Below, piece after piece: positions 17,609 to 26,470 of a DNA stretch of 64,000 bases. This DNA comes from Thermococcus camini (GTDB taxonomy: Archaea > Methanobacteriota_B > Thermococci > Thermococcales > Thermococcaceae). Position 1 is the first letter of the stretch, and every line of letters starts with the position of its first letter. Made by a program: the position numbers and the translations under genes. A model generated the notes under the pieces. It saw nothing but the letters and a program-made list of their open reading frames with translations, was not told the DNA's origin and did no database searches. The stretch is from NCBI RefSeq assembly GCF_904067545.1, contig NZ_LR881183.1, positions 810,277 through 874,276 of the forward strand. The letters run 5' to 3'.

Positions 17609-17845
17609 CTAGAACCAGGAGATTATTATGAGTGCTATCACTCCGAGTACACCGCCTATAGCTACAATGAGCACGTTCAACAACGTAAACGGGACGCTTG
17701 AAAGGCCAATCCAGTTCGTGAACCACAGAATTATCAGGCCGATTACCGCGTTGGCCACGAGGTATCTGACTATGGCAAAACCAACCTTGACTATCAGCAC
17801 TACGGCCAGGAGCAGGAAAAACAGGAACAGCAACTCCGCTATCAT
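17609..17845 (-). CDS. BofA-like small membrane protein
   Basis: A 78-residue protein made almost wholly of three hydrophobic segments, with the pattern VLIVKVGFAIVRYLVANAVIGLIILW that resembles the pro-sigmaK processing inhibitor BofA family. BofA restrains an intramembrane protease in Bacillus; archaeal members have no assigned role. GGTGAT precedes the ATG. A TATA-like element lies about 50 bases upstream. It is a single-gene unit. Confidence 0.6.
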   Translation of the reverse strand: MIAELLFLFFLLLAVVLIVKVGFAIVRYLVANAVIGLIILWFTNWIGLSSVPFTLLNVLIVAIGGVLGVIALIIISWF

Positions 17846-17937
17846 GGTATCACCTTAAGTAGTTAAAAAGAACGGGCTTATTAATCTTTCGCAACATAAA
17901 TGGAATTATGAAAGAAATGTATTGATTCGATTTCAGT

Positions 17938-18498
17938 TTATGGAAGTTTTTCAAGAACCTCTTTGGCTATCTCCCCCAGCGGGACCCACTTCCTGCCCTC
18001 GAACGGGAGTATAACCTTGTCCTCGACGCTGACGAGCTCTTCAACGTGTTCTCTTGCCTCCTTAGCCCCAAGCTCCCCGATTAGTATCAACGCGAACCCC
18101 TTTGTGTTTCTGTCACCTTCCTTCAGTGCATCGATTAGGTCGTTGATTACTGTACCCTTCAGGGCCCTTGCCCGGTCAGGAAACCTGCGGGCGAGTTCGT
18201 AAGAGAGAACCATAGCGTTTTCCTTCACGTAGGGGTTCCTGTTTCCGGTAAGTTCGATGGCTTTGGGGAATATTTTATCGACGTGGGGTTCGATAACGTC
18301 CGCCCTCTGCCCGACTACCATTCCCAGAATCAGCAGCGCATCTCCCCTGATTCCCGGTGCTGTGTCGTTGAGGAGTTCGATGAGTCCGTTGAGTGCCTTC
18401 TTGTCCTTCACCACCATGGAGACTATCTCGTCAAAGCGTTCCGCTTCGATGAGCTTTTTTATTTTATCCCTCTTCGAACCGAAGGAGAGGAACGCCAT
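17938..18498 (-). CDS. HEAT-repeat protein
   Basis: A protein of about 186 residues built of HEAT-like helix pairs (LNDTAPGIRGDALLILGMVVG, GNRNPYVKENAMVLSYELAR, KEGDRNTKGFALILIGELGAK). Such solenoids mediate protein-protein contacts, and no enzymatic motif is present. The ATG at 18498 is preceded by the full anti-SD match GGTGATC. It is adjacent to, but not clearly cotranscribed with, the glycosyltransferase gene upstream. Partner unknown. Confidence 0.7.
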   Translation of the reverse strand: MAFLSFGSKRDKIKKLIEAERFDEIVSMVVKDKKALNGLIELLNDTAPGIRGDALLILGMVVGQRADVIEPHVDKIFPKAIELTGNRNPYVKENAMVLSYELARRFPDRARALKGTVINDLIDALKEGDRNTKGFALILIGELGAKEAREHVEELVSVEDKVILPFEGRKWVPLGEIAKEVLEKLP

Positions 18499-18534
18499 GG
18501 GGATCACCTAATTAGTCACTTACGGCAATCCTAG

Positions 18535-19275
18535 TTAAGACTTTCGCTTTGAGAATCTTGGAGCTCCAAACCTGAACCTGAGAAGGGATATGAACATCTC
18601 GATGATGTCCCTTTTCAAATTCAACCTGCTGTCCCGCTCGCTCTCGTTCCATACTACCGGCAACTCGCACACCTTTAGGCCCTTCCGCTTGAGCCTTACC
18701 AGAATCTCGGTATCCCAAAACCACCCGCTGTCTTGGGCTTCCAGTAGAGAATCCCTTGTTGTTTCGAGGTTAAACGCCTTGAAGCCGCATTGGTGATCCG
18801 TGATTCCCGTGCGGAAGAGAACGTTAACAAGCAGGTTGTAGCCTATACTCAGAATCTGACGGTAGAGGCTTCTGTTCACCGTGGAGCCTGGTCGAAGTCT
18901 AGAGCATATCACGGAATCACAGCCTGTCTCCGTGATGTGCTTAACCGCAAGCGGGATATACTCCGGGGGCACGGAAAGATCGACATCGAGGTGTATCATT
19001 ATCCCTGTGTTGGGAAGATTCCTGATGGATCTCTTGATGGCGCCGCCTTTTCCCAGTCTGCGTTTGCTATGAATGCACAGAACCCGTGAATACTTCCGCG
19101 ATAATTTCATGCAGATCACGTCGCTTCCGTCCGTGCTCCCATCTTCAGCAATGAGTATGGTATAATCACTAATTTCCGAGCGCGCCAGAACTCTTATGAC
19201 ACTATCAACGGCATTTTCAAGGAAGTCCTGCTCATTATACGCTGGAATTATCACGTATACCTTTGGAGGTCTCAT
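18535..19275 (-). CDS. Family 2 glycosyltransferase, dolichyl-phosphate hexose synthase type
   Basis: A protein of about 246 residues with a GT-A fold: VYVIIPAYNEQDFLENAVDSV, EDGSTDGS, and the metal-binding DVDLSVPPEY, with an NESERDSRLNLKRD C-terminal motif typical of ALG5/DPM1-like enzymes. It probably transfers a hexose from a nucleotide sugar to dolichyl phosphate, making a lipid donor for the GT-C enzymes next door (inference). It has no transmembrane anchor. The ATG at 19275 is preferred to 19311; even so it overlaps the methyltransferase by 41 bases. Base composition is AT-richer than the flanks. Confidence 0.75.
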   Translation of the reverse strand: MRPPKVYVIIPAYNEQDFLENAVDSVIRVLARSEISDYTILIAEDGSTDGSDVICMKLSRKYSRVLCIHSKRRLGKGGAIKRSIRNLPNTGIMIHLDVDLSVPPEYIPLAVKHITETGCDSVICSRLRPGSTVNRSLYRQILSIGYNLLVNVLFRTGITDHQCGFKAFNLETTRDSLLEAQDSGWFWDTEILVRLKRKGLKVCELPVVWNESERDSRLNLKRDIIEMFISLLRFRFGAPRFSKRKS

Positions 19276-20005
19276 GACAATCTTCCCCCGATTGACAGGG
19301 TTTCTGGGCAATCACCACTATCGAGGTTCCAATGGGCAGTTTCAGTCCTCGAAGAATTAAGTAATTATCGAGTTTGGATATCGCATAGAGAGCGTCGTTT
19401 AGTGGTTTGGGAAGGCGAACTAGGCTGTGAGATTTTCCCAGTTTCTTCTGGATTGCTGAGGGGATGAACAATATAAAATTCCAGTACGACCAGAAAACAA
19501 TGTTGAATCCTGTACCCTGAGTTAATTTCAGCACCTGCCTTGCAGAGTACCTTCGCTTGTGGCCATGAACGTCGTCGTGAATGCCCCAAAGCCACATAAA
19601 AGCAGGTACGGTTATTAGGAGTTTCCCTCCCGGCTTTAGAACACGCCATATCTCCTTGATAGCGCGTCTGTCGTCCACGTGCTCCAGTATATCCAGGGCT
19701 GCAACGCTCATAAACGTTGAATCATCAAATGGAAGTGCTTCTACGTTGCCCCGTATGATGTTTCTCCCTAATTTTGAAGCGTACTCAATCATAGTGTCCG
19801 ACAATTCCACTCCAACCGAGTGGGGAACTATGCCTTTGATAGCTTCTAGATTTTCACCGCTTCCGGAACCAACGTCCAGAAGAGGTCCGTGAAAGTGGAA
19901 TTTTAATAAGAGCGACTTAATGAGATCTCTGCGGGATTTAAACCACCAGTAGGTCCTTTCAAAATCCAGATGAATCATTTCTATTTCATCGCTCATAAGT
20001 CCCAT
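19235..20005 (-). CDS. Class I SAM-dependent methyltransferase
   Basis: A 256-residue protein with motif I LLDVGSGSGENLEAI, then EALPFDDSTFMSVAALDILEHVDD and RVLKPGGKLLITVPAF, all standard for Methyltransf_11-type enzymes. The N-terminal FERTYWWFKSRRDLI motif is common in methyltransferases of polysaccharide clusters. Its substrate is likely a glycan or a lipid carrier, judged only from the neighbours. It shares the transcript with the downstream GT2 gene through a 41-base overlap. No ribosome binding site is visible. Confidence 0.75.
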   Translation of the reverse strand: MGLMSDEIEMIHLDFERTYWWFKSRRDLIKSLLLKFHFHGPLLDVGSGSGENLEAIKGIVPHSVGVELSDTMIEYASKLGRNIIRGNVEALPFDDSTFMSVAALDILEHVDDRRAIKEIWRVLKPGGKLLITVPAFMWLWGIHDDVHGHKRRYSARQVLKLTQGTGFNIVFWSYWNFILFIPSAIQKKLGKSHSLVRLPKPLNDALYAISKLDNYLILRGLKLPIGTSIVVIAQKPCQSGEDCHETSKGIRDNSSV

Positions 20006-20063
20006 TCTGGGTTTCCCCTAGAACAACTTTGGAAACGGCACAATATAAATGTTTGGCATCTAT

Positions 20064-20083
20064 AGGATAACCTTATATATCCT
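20064..20083 (+). promoter_or_regulatory. TATA element inside an inverted repeat, promoter of the DUF2079 gene
   Basis: AGGATA-N8-TATCCT surrounds the TATA element CCTTATAT. The start codon at 20103 is about 25 bases downstream of the TATA centre and has no ribosome binding site, so the mRNA is probably leaderless. A protein bound to the repeat would block TBP. Confidence 0.4.
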
Positions 20084-20102
20084 CCACCCCTTAAACCACT
20101 AG

Positions 20103-21749
20103 ATGTGGCGCAGAGATGCGTTTTACAAGGCCATTACTGCTCGATTGTGGATCATACTGCTAGTAGTCTATGCGTTCGAACTGTGGCTGAGGCTGATGAT
20201 TCGGCACTGGCTTTTCCTAACGGGGGCTTTCGATTTGGGCCTGTTTTCTCAGTCACTGTGGACGACCGCTCATTCGGAGGGGCTTCTGTTTAACACCCCG
20301 GAGTTCATAGAGCTGGGTGTTAAGTCCCATATGGAGGTACACTTTCAGCCGATCCTCTTTATTTTAGTTCCTCTTTATTACCTGTATTCGCGCCCTGAAT
20401 TGCTTCTCACACTGGTCCCTATTGCTATGTTTGTCGCAGGGGTGATTTTCTACCTCTTTTCGCGGGACGCTCTTGAAGGTATTGAGCATTCAGTATATGT
20501 TATTTTATTTTTCATTCTGTGTCCATTTGCATGGATTACTGACGATTTTCACCCCTCAGTTCTGGCAGTTCCTGTAATTTTTGCCATCGTTTATTTTGCC
20601 CACAGGATACTGGTAATGGGGGACTCCTCCCCATCAAACAAGCTCGGAGTCATTCTTCTCTCGATTCTGCTGTTGTCCACTAAGGAAGATGCGGGAATTG
20701 CTCTCGTTAGCATTGGCGTCCTATTTATCCTTGTAAGGGAGAGGAGAAGTTTGTGGAGCATCTTAAGGAACATGGCCTCAATCAAAGGACTTCGGGAATT
20801 TTGTATGGCTCATCAGCTTGAAGTGACCTTTATACTCGTTGGAATCACGTCGGTTATCGTTGAAACATTTGTGCTGGTTCCAATGTTTAATCCCACCGGC
20901 CATTATCCTTTCCTGTCAGGAGATGTGGGAAAGATTTACTTGGATCTCGATTCTTTTTATCTGAGGGCGATATACATAGTAGTATGGTTGGGTTACTTTG
21001 GGATACCGCTGCTTAAAAATCCCCGGTTTTTGATTCCGCCTTTGATTCCATTAGCGGAGATCATAGTTATGGGCTCGTGGAGCCCGGTGGTGGCTATTGG
21101 AACGCACTATTCATATATTCTCCTTCCTATGAGCCTTGTGTCTTCAATCTACGCGCTTCGTGCCCTGAGATCATCTGAAAACAGTCCTCTTTTAAAAACG
21201 ATGAGGTTTAGCCTTGGTATGGCAATGATGATTTTTCTTTTGGTCGCACCTCCCATAAACTTCTCGGAATACATTGGAGTCTGGGGGACCTCTTCCTACA
21301 CACTTTCCAGCGTGTGGGACGTATGGGATGGTTATATGGAAATCCTAGATGAGAGCTTGCCTGTATTCTACGAGGCAGACAGGAGATGTGCACTGGTAGT
21401 CCAGGGAAACATATTCCCACGCCTTGCCAACAGGAACACCACTTATGTAGTAAGGACAGTTTTTGGCAACTCTTACCTCCAGAACAACAGCATAGTTATC
21501 GTAGACTCACTGTATGGAAGATTATTCAACTCTTCCATGAAGGTCATTAATGGGAGACTCCAAAACGGCAGCTACTCCAACGTTCAGGTAATTGACTTGA
21601 GGCAGGTGGTGTACAGGTGCTCCGGCCAGGACCCCGCTATGACTCCAATACGCCCCGAGGACTCAGTGGTAAAGTGTGTCACGGAGACCTTTAAGCATTA
21701 TATACATCGGTGCGAAAGTCAATTGACTGAAGTTTCAGGCAATGGCTAG
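20103..21749 (+). CDS. DUF2079 polytopic membrane protein, GT-C-like
   Basis: A 548-residue protein with about ten membrane helices in the first ~400 residues and an extracytoplasmic C-terminal part. The early loop LTGAFDLGLFSQSLWTTAHSEG carries the acidic residue expected in GT-C glycosyltransferases; HMEVHFQPILFILVPLY follows. DUF2079 proteins are predicted lipid-linked sugar transferases. The start is apparently leaderless. The gene is AT-richer than most of the window and lies in the glycosylation block, so surface glycan assembly is the best inference. Confidence 0.65.
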   Translation: MWRRDAFYKAITARLWIILLVVYAFELWLRLMIRHWLFLTGAFDLGLFSQSLWTTAHSEGLLFNTPEFIELGVKSHMEVHFQPILFILVPLYYLYSRPELLLTLVPIAMFVAGVIFYLFSRDALEGIEHSVYVILFFILCPFAWITDDFHPSVLAVPVIFAIVYFAHRILVMGDSSPSNKLGVILLSILLLSTKEDAGIALVSIGVLFILVRERRSLWSILRNMASIKGLREFCMAHQLEVTFILVGITSVIVETFVLVPMFNPTGHYPFLSGDVGKIYLDLDSFYLRAIYIVVWLGYFGIPLLKNPRFLIPPLIPLAEIIVMGSWSPVVAIGTHYSYILLPMSLVSSIYALRALRSSENSPLLKTMRFSLGMAMMIFLLVAPPINFSEYIGVWGTSSYTLSSVWDVWDGYMEILDESLPVFYEADRRCALVVQGNIFPRLANRNTTYVVRTVFGNSYLQNNSIVIVDSLYGRLFNSSMKVINGRLQNGSYSNVQVIDLRQVVYRCSGQDPAMTPIRPEDSVVKCVTETFKHYIHRCESQLTEVSGNG

Positions 21750-21776
21750 AAATCCCGCAACTGAGGAGGAGGCAAA

Positions 21777-21803
21777 ATGAAAGGCTGTGAAACCGTGAGA
21801 TAA
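21777..21803 (+). other. Eight-codon micro-ORF with strong ribosome binding site
   Basis: GAGGAGGAGG is followed four bases later by an ATG that opens MKGCETVR and a stop. It lies in the 84-base gap between the two large membrane-protein genes. It may be a leader peptide, a remnant of a gene start, or chance. No homology can be judged at this length. Confidence 0.2.
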
Positions 21804-21833
21804 GAATCTCCATTAGGTACTGGGGGGGATTCA

Positions 21834-24071
21834 ATGAAGAGAGCAGCTCTTGAAAGATTGATTCCTGGGCTCATTCTTTTGATATATGCCATTACGCGGG
21901 TTACGCTCTTGTTCCAGATGAACGAATACATCGACTATGACGAGGGGACATACCTACTAATAGCTAGACTTATCAACCAGGGATACCTCCCATACCGGGA
22001 TATCTTTGCCGTTCATCCTCCCCTCTACTACTACATCCTGGCTTTATGGCTGCGTGTTTTTGGGGATAGCTACATCGTTGGACGGATGCTTTCCGTGGTG
22101 GCCGGTGGAATTTCCATCATCATAGCATATAAAATTGGAAGCGAGCTTAGAGATGAAAAACTGGGGATACTGTTCGCGCTTGCTTTAGTTCTTGACCCGA
22201 CGATACTTCGAGTCAATCGGCTAGTACTACACGATACCTTCGTGGAACTTTTCGTGATTTTTTCAATGTATTATTTTATCAGATACAAAAAGACCCGTTT
22301 GATTAAATACGCCTATATCTCCCTTGCTCTGGCTGGAATTGGAAGCGCCATCAAGTTCACAATTATACCGTATATTGTGGCCCTGTACATTGTGTTCGTG
22401 CTTATGTTGCTGGGGGAAAAATCCTGGGAGTACATTGAATCTGGCCTTCGAACAGTACTCTCCAGCTCCCAGGTCCTCGTTGTCATGGCGCTATACCTGC
22501 TCCTTGCCGCCGTATTCGTCTCACTCCGAATGGCTTGGCCTTCGTGGGTTACCGAGAAAATCCTCGTGCTCCTGGGGATACATCCGTTTTCTCTAGTAGG
22601 TCATAAATACGTTGGGGGGCTCATCGTCGTTGCATGGGCATTCCTAACGATTTACGTATTCGGTTGCAGATATGTCGGGAAGTTGGTGCATATAGCCCGC
22701 GAGACAATGGGACACTTAAAACCTGCGGCGTACCTGTTGCTTTCCCTCTTGATCCCCAAGGCTGTGGTTGAGCTCCTGCTTGGATACGCAGTATCCACCG
22801 ATTACCTAAACCAGACCTACCTTCTCCAGAGTAGCAGGTACTTCTCGTTCGCCGCGCTCTTCCAGCTCTCCAGTGAGGTTATTAATACATTCTATTCCGG
22901 CGTTCAGGAACGTGCATCGGTCTTCGTTCCGATGTTTTTCCTGACCGCTGTCACCCTGGTGCTGCTGCTCAGGGAAAATCAGCTTAAACGGGACAGTGCT
23001 GTCTCACTCCTGTTTCTATTGAATTTCGTGATGTATATGCTGCTGTTCCCAATAATCCCCAACCTTAGGTTTTTGATTCCTTTCATCCTGGTGTTTTATC
23101 TGTTTGCCCTTGATGTGGTAATGTCCGCCGGTTCGATGGGAAACTTTAGAAACCTCATGGTGTTTGGAACAGTGTTTCTCCTGCTTATGTCCATGACCGA
23201 CTATGGACTCCTCATCAACGCCCCCCGCGGCAGTTTGGAACTTCCCATGAGCATTCACTCAAAGTCCCTGAGAGACGGTGCCGATGCTTATCTTGAGTCT
23301 CATCCATGTAATGTGACGTATTCGATAAACCCGATGAACGCTTATTATCTGGGTCTCAATGTTCCACCGTGGTTCGTTGACTCATTTGGGCTGCTGTACA
23401 TGGCAGAATATCCTCCAGGCCGACTGGTGGAAGATCTTAAGGAAATCGGTGTGGATTGCATTGTACTCGGTACATGGATGGATAAAATCTCAGATAGAAA
23501 CTCTGACTTAAATGCGCTGTACTCCCCGATCAAATCGTTTGCCTTGGTAAATGGAACCCCCATCTTTTCGGGCTCTTACTCGAATGGAGATCTGATCCTG
23601 GTATCCAGGATTGACTATCCTGCAAGGATGCTCACCCCTGAATCCAGGGAAGGAAAATTATGGCTCTTAGATGGAATCCACGAGACCTTTGCAGTTTATC
23701 CAATTGCCTCGAACCAGAGCTTTAACTTCAGCACGGTTCTGGAAAGGCTCGATGGGGATAGTTTTCTTGTTAAATGGTACAATGAAGATAGTGTCTATGT
23801 GGTTGCTACTGTTGTAGCAAATGCTAGTGGGGTCATGATCACTCTTAAAAACGATACCGCAGAGCTTGTCGTGACGTTTTCGGGGATTGCCATAGACGAT
23901 GACGGAAACGTCCCCGATCCCGACATGCGTGAGGATGTCTTGAATATATACGTCGGTACCGAGAAATTCTGGGTGGCTGGGAGAGAACTGCACTACACGT
24001 CAAAGGGTCGGGTTCTCGTGAGGGGCAAACTCCTGAAGATTACCAAGGTTATCCATTCTGGCCGTTCATAG
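21834..24071 (+). CDS. GT-C family glycosyltransferase (PMT/ArnT-like)
   Basis: A 745-residue membrane protein with about a dozen helices to residue ~460 and a C-terminal extracytoplasmic domain. The first loop holds DYDEGTYLLIARLINQG followed by DIFAVHPPLYYY, the acidic motif and layout of the PMT_2/ArnT glycosyltransferases that use polyprenyl-phosphate sugar donors. It probably glycosylates a surface protein or lipid. The ribosome binding site is GGGGGGAT. Its 3' end overlaps the convergent pilin gene by 23 bases. AT-richer composition suggests transfer of the block. Confidence 0.75.
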   Translation: MKRAALERLIPGLILLIYAITRVTLLFQMNEYIDYDEGTYLLIARLINQGYLPYRDIFAVHPPLYYYILALWLRVFGDSYIVGRMLSVVAGGISIIIAYKIGSELRDEKLGILFALALVLDPTILRVNRLVLHDTFVELFVIFSMYYFIRYKKTRLIKYAYISLALAGIGSAIKFTIIPYIVALYIVFVLMLLGEKSWEYIESGLRTVLSSSQVLVVMALYLLLAAVFVSLRMAWPSWVTEKILVLLGIHPFSLVGHKYVGGLIVVAWAFLTIYVFGCRYVGKLVHIARETMGHLKPAAYLLLSLLIPKAVVELLLGYAVSTDYLNQTYLLQSSRYFSFAALFQLSSEVINTFYSGVQERASVFVPMFFLTAVTLVLLLRENQLKRDSAVSLLFLLNFVMYMLLFPIIPNLRFLIPFILVFYLFALDVVMSAGSMGNFRNLMVFGTVFLLLMSMTDYGLLINAPRGSLELPMSIHSKSLRDGADAYLESHPCNVTYSINPMNAYYLGLNVPPWFVDSFGLLYMAEYPPGRLVEDLKEIGVDCIVLGTWMDKISDRNSDLNALYSPIKSFALVNGTPIFSGSYSNGDLILVSRIDYPARMLTPESREGKLWLLDGIHETFAVYPIASNQSFNFSTVLERLDGDSFLVKWYNEDSVYVVATVVANASGVMITLKNDTAELVVTFSGIAIDDDGNVPDPDMREDVLNIYVGTEKFWVAGRELHYTSKGRVLVRGKLLKITKVIHSGRS

Positions 24072-24243
24072 CGCTCTCTATGTCCTCTGATATTTCGCTC
24101 TCGATCGTGTTCTGGAGCTCTCCAGTCTTGTGGATGGTACCAAAGCGGGGATCAAAGAACTTGCGTACGAACACGAATATCATAACGATAGCTATGGCTA
24201 CCATGAAAAGGTACTCCACTGAACCCTGGGCATTTCTCCGCAT
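24049..24243 (-). CDS. Class III signal peptide pilin-like protein 1
   Basis: A 64-residue protein beginning MRRNAQGSVEYLFMVAIAIV. The QGSVEYL motif after a basic stretch is the archaeal class III signal peptide, cut before Q by a prepilin peptidase (EppA type). A single hydrophobic helix follows, then an acidic tail. Such proteins are minor or major subunits of adhesive pili. GGGTGATT precedes the ATG. The gene is paired with the next one, and its tail overlaps the glycosyltransferase. Confidence 0.8.
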   Translation of the reverse strand: MRRNAQGSVEYLFMVAIAIVMIFVFVRKFFDPRFGTIHKTGELQNTIESEISEDIESAMNGQNG

Positions 24244-24302
24244 TCCAAATCACCCAATACCTTAAGAAGTATTAAAAGTTTAAAAAAGTTTAGAACAAAA
24301 CT

Positions 24303-24476
24303 TCAGCTACCGATCTCGCTGTTGAGCTCCTCACTTATCTGCTGCTCTGCAGTGTCGGCTATGTCACTGGCGCTCTGTCCCCTGTTCTTGAGCTGCCTCC
24401 AGACTATAAGCACTATAACCAGAGCGGCAGCGATCATAAACAGGTACTCAATCGCACCCTGGGCCTTCCTCTTCAT
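24303..24476 (-). CDS. Class III signal peptide pilin-like protein 2
   Basis: A 57-residue protein beginning MKRKAQGAIEYLFMIAAALV, again with the QGAIEYL processing motif and a hydrophobic helix, followed by DIADTAEQQISEELNSEIGS. The ATG at 24476 is selected because GGAGGTGG lies six bases upstream. It is a paralog of the downstream pilin. The pair is likely transcribed leftward from the symmetric TATA element at 24521-24537. Confidence 0.8.
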   Translation of the reverse strand: MKRKAQGAIEYLFMIAAALVIVLIVWRQLKNRGQSASDIADTAEQQISEELNSEIGS

Positions 24477-24520
24477 GTTATCCACCTCCAAAGGATTACT
24501 TCATACCTAAATGCACCGAA

Positions 24521-24537
24521 AAAGCTTATATAGCTTT
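24521..24537. promoter_or_regulatory. Symmetric TATA element shared by pilin and HTH genes
   Basis: AAAGCT-TATAT-AGCTTT is a perfect inverted repeat centred on a TATA sequence. It is placed suitably for transcription in both directions: leftward into the pilin gene at 24476 and rightward into the HTH gene at 24594. A second TATA-like sequence (AAATTTAAGG, about 24545) may serve the rightward gene instead. Confidence 0.45.
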
Positions 24538-24593
24538 CTCCCCAAATTTAAGGAGATGGCCCCCAATACTGCGGAAACAGCAGGGGTGGTTTC

Positions 24594-25166
24594 GTGGAGT
24601 TGGTAAGCGTCCAATGTGAATCATCGAGCATTGAAGATTGTATAAACAATATACTATTAAAGTCAAGGGAACTGCTGTACCCCCTGCCGGGTTCTATCGT
24701 TTCCTCCAAAATAAACCTCACGTTCGGTGCCTTCATGAACCTCACGGTAACAATGTTGCTTGATACCCGTAATGATATGAAAAAAGGTATCCTCGCGGAC
24801 TACGCCCACGGGAAAAACAAAGAGGACGCCATAAGCAAGACAATGGACAAGATCAACAGGCTCCTACCGAAGAACGCCAGGATTGTGGACTTCGAGGTAG
24901 GCACCTATACAACCCCTGTGACCAGGAGGACCTACGCCGTCGTGGTCGTGGTCTACAACGCGCCCCTGGAGGAGAAGCCCCTCAACGAGTTCACAATAAA
25001 GGAACGCAGGGAGCTCCTGGCGAGAATTCTGGAGACGTTCAACTACAACCCCCGCGTCCTAAACATCTCCGAAATAGCGAGGATGTTCAGCGTCTCAAGG
25101 GACTCGATATACTACGACATCGAGCAGATACTCAAGGAGAAAAAGAAGGGGCGGGTCAGCCGGTAG
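24594..25166 (+). CDS. HTH protein of unknown family next to pilin genes
   Basis: A 190-residue soluble protein. Residues 155-183 (VLNISEIARMFSVSRDSIYYDIEQILKEKKK) form a clear helix-turn-helix. The N-terminal 140 residues, with alternating strands such as TYAVVVVVYNA, may bind a ligand or partner. The GTG start follows GGGGTGG. It is divergent from the pilin gene with a shared promoter, so pilin regulation is a reasonable guess. The 3' end overlaps the convergent protease gene by 11 bases. Confidence 0.6.
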   Translation: MELVSVQCESSSIEDCINNILLKSRELLYPLPGSIVSSKINLTFGAFMNLTVTMLLDTRNDMKKGILADYAHGKNKEDAISKTMDKINRLLPKNARIVDFEVGTYTTPVTRRTYAVVVVVYNAPLEEKPLNEFTIKERRELLARILETFNYNPRVLNISEIARMFSVSRDSIYYDIEQILKEKKKGRVSR

Positions 25167-26430
25167 CGCTTATCGGGGCAGGGGTTGCGGAGAGTATGAA
25201 GAGCACCAGCGCCGCCAGCGCCAGGGCGATTCTCTTCTTCGATATCGGGGACACCTCATCAAGCGCCCCGGGGTTGCCCATGGCCCCCATCATGAGGACG
25301 AGGATTCCCCATATCAGCCATCCTACCCAGAGGAAGCTCATGCCTATGAGCACGAGCCCAACGGCCGTGGTCAGGTAGCGGTGCGTCCTCTCGCTCAGAA
25401 AGGCTCTCGCTATGTGGCCCCCGTCAAGCTGGGCAGCGGGGATGAGGTTCAGGAAGGTCACCAGTATTCCGACCCACCCCGCTATGGCGACCGGATGGAG
25501 GAACACGACGCTGTTCTCGGGGAACGTCACCAAGTACTTCTCAATGAACATGAAAAAGAGGTTCTCGCCGAAGGTTATTCCCCCCGTTGGCGGCACCATA
25601 CTGACGGGAACCGGAACCGATAGCTTCAACCCTATTATGCTGACGGGGATGGCAACGAGAAAACCCGCTATTGGGCCGCTCACGCCGAGGTCAATGGCGG
25701 CGTTCCTCGTTGGCAGGGGGGATTTCACCCTTATCACAGCGCCCATCGTTCCGAGCATGCTGGGGAACGGGATGAAGTAGGGCATCGTTGCTCTAACGCC
25801 GTGGTAGGCGGCTGCAATCTTGTGGCCCAGCTCGTGGGTTCCGAGTATCGCCATGACGCTTATTGAAAATGCCAGCGCGTTGACGTAGGGGTTTCTTATC
25901 CCGGGCAGACCGTATTCGTCGAGGAGGGAGATGTAGCTCAGGGAGAGCCAGTACCCGGCGAGGAACGTGGTGAATATCGTCGCGATTAGGAAAACCCAGG
26001 GGAGCCAGCGGTTGTCCTCCCTGACCTCCCCGGCGGGAAAGACGTAGAGGAGAACCCTCCCCCCGCGCCTCTTGAGGGCCGCCCAGTAGCCGAGCTCCTC
26101 GAGCTCCCTCAGGACCCTTTCAAAGTCCCCCTCCAGGACATCCCTGACCTCGAAGACGAAGACGTTGCCCTCGACCCCGCGGGGTTCGATGACGTAGAAC
26201 TCACTCAGCTTTGCCTCCACGGCAGGCGGAAGTGCCGCGGGATGAACGGTGTGGAGAGGAATACGCTGGGAGACGGATGGTTCGTTCGGGGCGTTTTCGG
26301 CCCCGGCCTCAAAGCCCACCAGAACCATGTCACCGCCGCACTCGGGGCAACCATTCTCCAGAACCGGCTCGCTGGAATCGATGACTTCCCTGTGACCGCA
26401 CCTGACGCACTCGTAAATTCCCCTCGACAT
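25156..26430 (-). CDS. Site-2-type (M50) intramembrane zinc metalloprotease with N-terminal zinc ribbon
   Basis: A protein of about 424 residues. The N-terminus has a zinc ribbon (CVRCGH...CPECGG), then a soluble domain to about residue 145, then six to eight helices. The catalytic HELGH motif sits in a helix, and the second motif NLIPAAQLDGGHIARA provides the third zinc ligand (Asp). Site-2 proteases cut transmembrane regulators or leftover signal peptides; the target is unknown. GGGAGGAAAA precedes the ATG at 26430. The upstream in-frame extension is rejected. Confidence 0.88.
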   Translation of the reverse strand: MSRGIYECVRCGHREVIDSSEPVLENGCPECGGDMVLVGFEAGAENAPNEPSVSQRIPLHTVHPAALPPAVEAKLSEFYVIEPRGVEGNVFVFEVRDVLEGDFERVLRELEELGYWAALKRRGGRVLLYVFPAGEVREDNRWLPWVFLIATIFTTFLAGYWLSLSYISLLDEYGLPGIRNPYVNALAFSISVMAILGTHELGHKIAAAYHGVRATMPYFIPFPSMLGTMGAVIRVKSPLPTRNAAIDLGVSGPIAGFLVAIPVSIIGLKLSVPVPVSMVPPTGGITFGENLFFMFIEKYLVTFPENSVVFLHPVAIAGWVGILVTFLNLIPAAQLDGGHIARAFLSERTHRYLTTAVGLVLIGMSFLWVGWLIWGILVLMMGAMGNPGALDEVSPISKKRIALALAALVLFILSATPAPISATG

Positions 26431-26470
26431 TTTTCCTCCCAGAATAAAGAGTCGGGAGGGGTTAAAAACC

